Assembly: GCA_045580005.1 (NCBI GenBank) | Contig: JAZNMZ010000085.1 | Coordinates: 1-5,400 of the forward strand | DNA length: 5,400 nt | Direction: 5' to 3' | From: UMGS1052 sp045580005 | GTDB lineage: Bacteria; Bacillota; Clostridia; Oscillospirales; CAG-382 | Shown here: positions 5,221 through 5,400 of the stretch, in pieces | How positions within the stretch are numbered: position 1 is the first letter of the stretch | How the letters are laid out: each line of letters begins with the position of its first letter | Program-made: the position numbers and the translations under genes | Notes under the pieces: generated by a model | Told to the model about the DNA's origin: nothing | The model's database searches: none | The model's input: only the letters and a program-made list of their open reading frames with translations

Positions 5221-5400
5221 CTAAAACGGCAAATCCTCTGTTTTTACCGGCGTAAACCCCGTGTCGCTGGCCGCAATGTCGATATCAGCCTTTGGCGGTT
5301 CGGCAGCAACGGCCTGTCCGCTGGGCTTAGAATCTCCGAAAAACGCCTTATCGGTCTGCACTTCCCACGAAACGCGGTTGTTGCCGTCCTTGTCCTGCCA
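5221..5400 (-). CDS. ssb: Single-stranded DNA-binding protein (SSB), C-terminal fragment
   Basis: This is the 3' end of a gene that enters from the right edge; 59 codons and a TAG stop are visible. The fragment opens with WQDKDGNNRVSWEVQTDKAFF, which fits the last strands of a bacterial-type SSB OB fold. A low-complexity linker rich in Pro, Ala and Asp follows, and the chain ends in TEDLPF. An acidic tip ending in LPF or IPF is the hallmark of bacterial and phage SSBs, where it docks replication and repair proteins. The protein would coat single-stranded DNA during element replication and recombination. It is first in this stretch of the operon: the next gene (nuclease) starts 9 bases after its stop, and that gene's AGGTG ribosome binding site overlaps the TAG. 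The N-terminal DNA-binding half is outside the window. The identification is firm, and only the fragment is seen. Confidence 0.9.
   Translation of the reverse strand, partial: WQDKDGNNRVSWEVQTDKAFFGDSKPSGQAVAAEPPKADIDIAASDTGFTPVKTEDLPF

Overview
The window looks like part of the early (replication) operon of a phage, prophage or related integrative element of a Firmicute, most likely a gut Clostridia host. The reasons are strong AGGAGG-type ribosome binding sites, short genes packed end to end with small overlaps, a recognisable replication set, and several small hypothetical proteins of the kind that fill Clostridia prophages. No integrase, capsid, lysis, tRNA, IS, CRISPR or defence gene is visible, so phage, prophage and ICE cannot be separated here. 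All ten genes lie on the minus strand, so the transcript runs from base 5400 toward base 1.

In transcript order the first block is the replication module (5400-2408). It holds the C-terminal end of a single-stranded DNA-binding protein (tail EDLPF), an ERCC4-fold nuclease, a short CHC2 zinc-ribbon primase-type protein without a TOPRIM domain, and a DUF927-family P-loop ATPase/helicase. The genes are coupled: the nuclease reading frame overlaps the primase by 44 bases, and the primase overlaps the helicase by 8.

Directly after the helicase stop codon is the only real gap, about 205 bases (2203-2407). It is highly structured. Nine copies of the 7-mer GTGCGGA (eight exact) sit in two clusters of opposite orientation. 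Between them is a core with a 21-bp imperfect dyad, an 8-bp palindrome and a short AT-only tract. This is the layout of an iteron-type replication origin, and I propose it as the element's origin or as the control site of the replication operon.

The block after the gap (2202-1) holds six small genes: two mostly helical proteins of unknown function, a 148-residue protein whose C-terminal half resembles the winged-helix tail of D5/P4-type primases, a coiled-coil protein, a 72-residue probably beta-rich protein, a zinc-ribbon protein, and the start of one more gene that runs off the window. Three of these share a short N-terminal motif (LIDADAV / YIERGAL / YTDIDAL) attached to different C-terminal parts.

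The working picture is that the SSB coats single strands, the DUF927 motor and the CHC2 protein form a split primase-helicase, the GTGCGGA region is the likely loading site, and the downstream small proteins may include a detached DNA-binding domain from the same kind of machinery. The last two points are inference.
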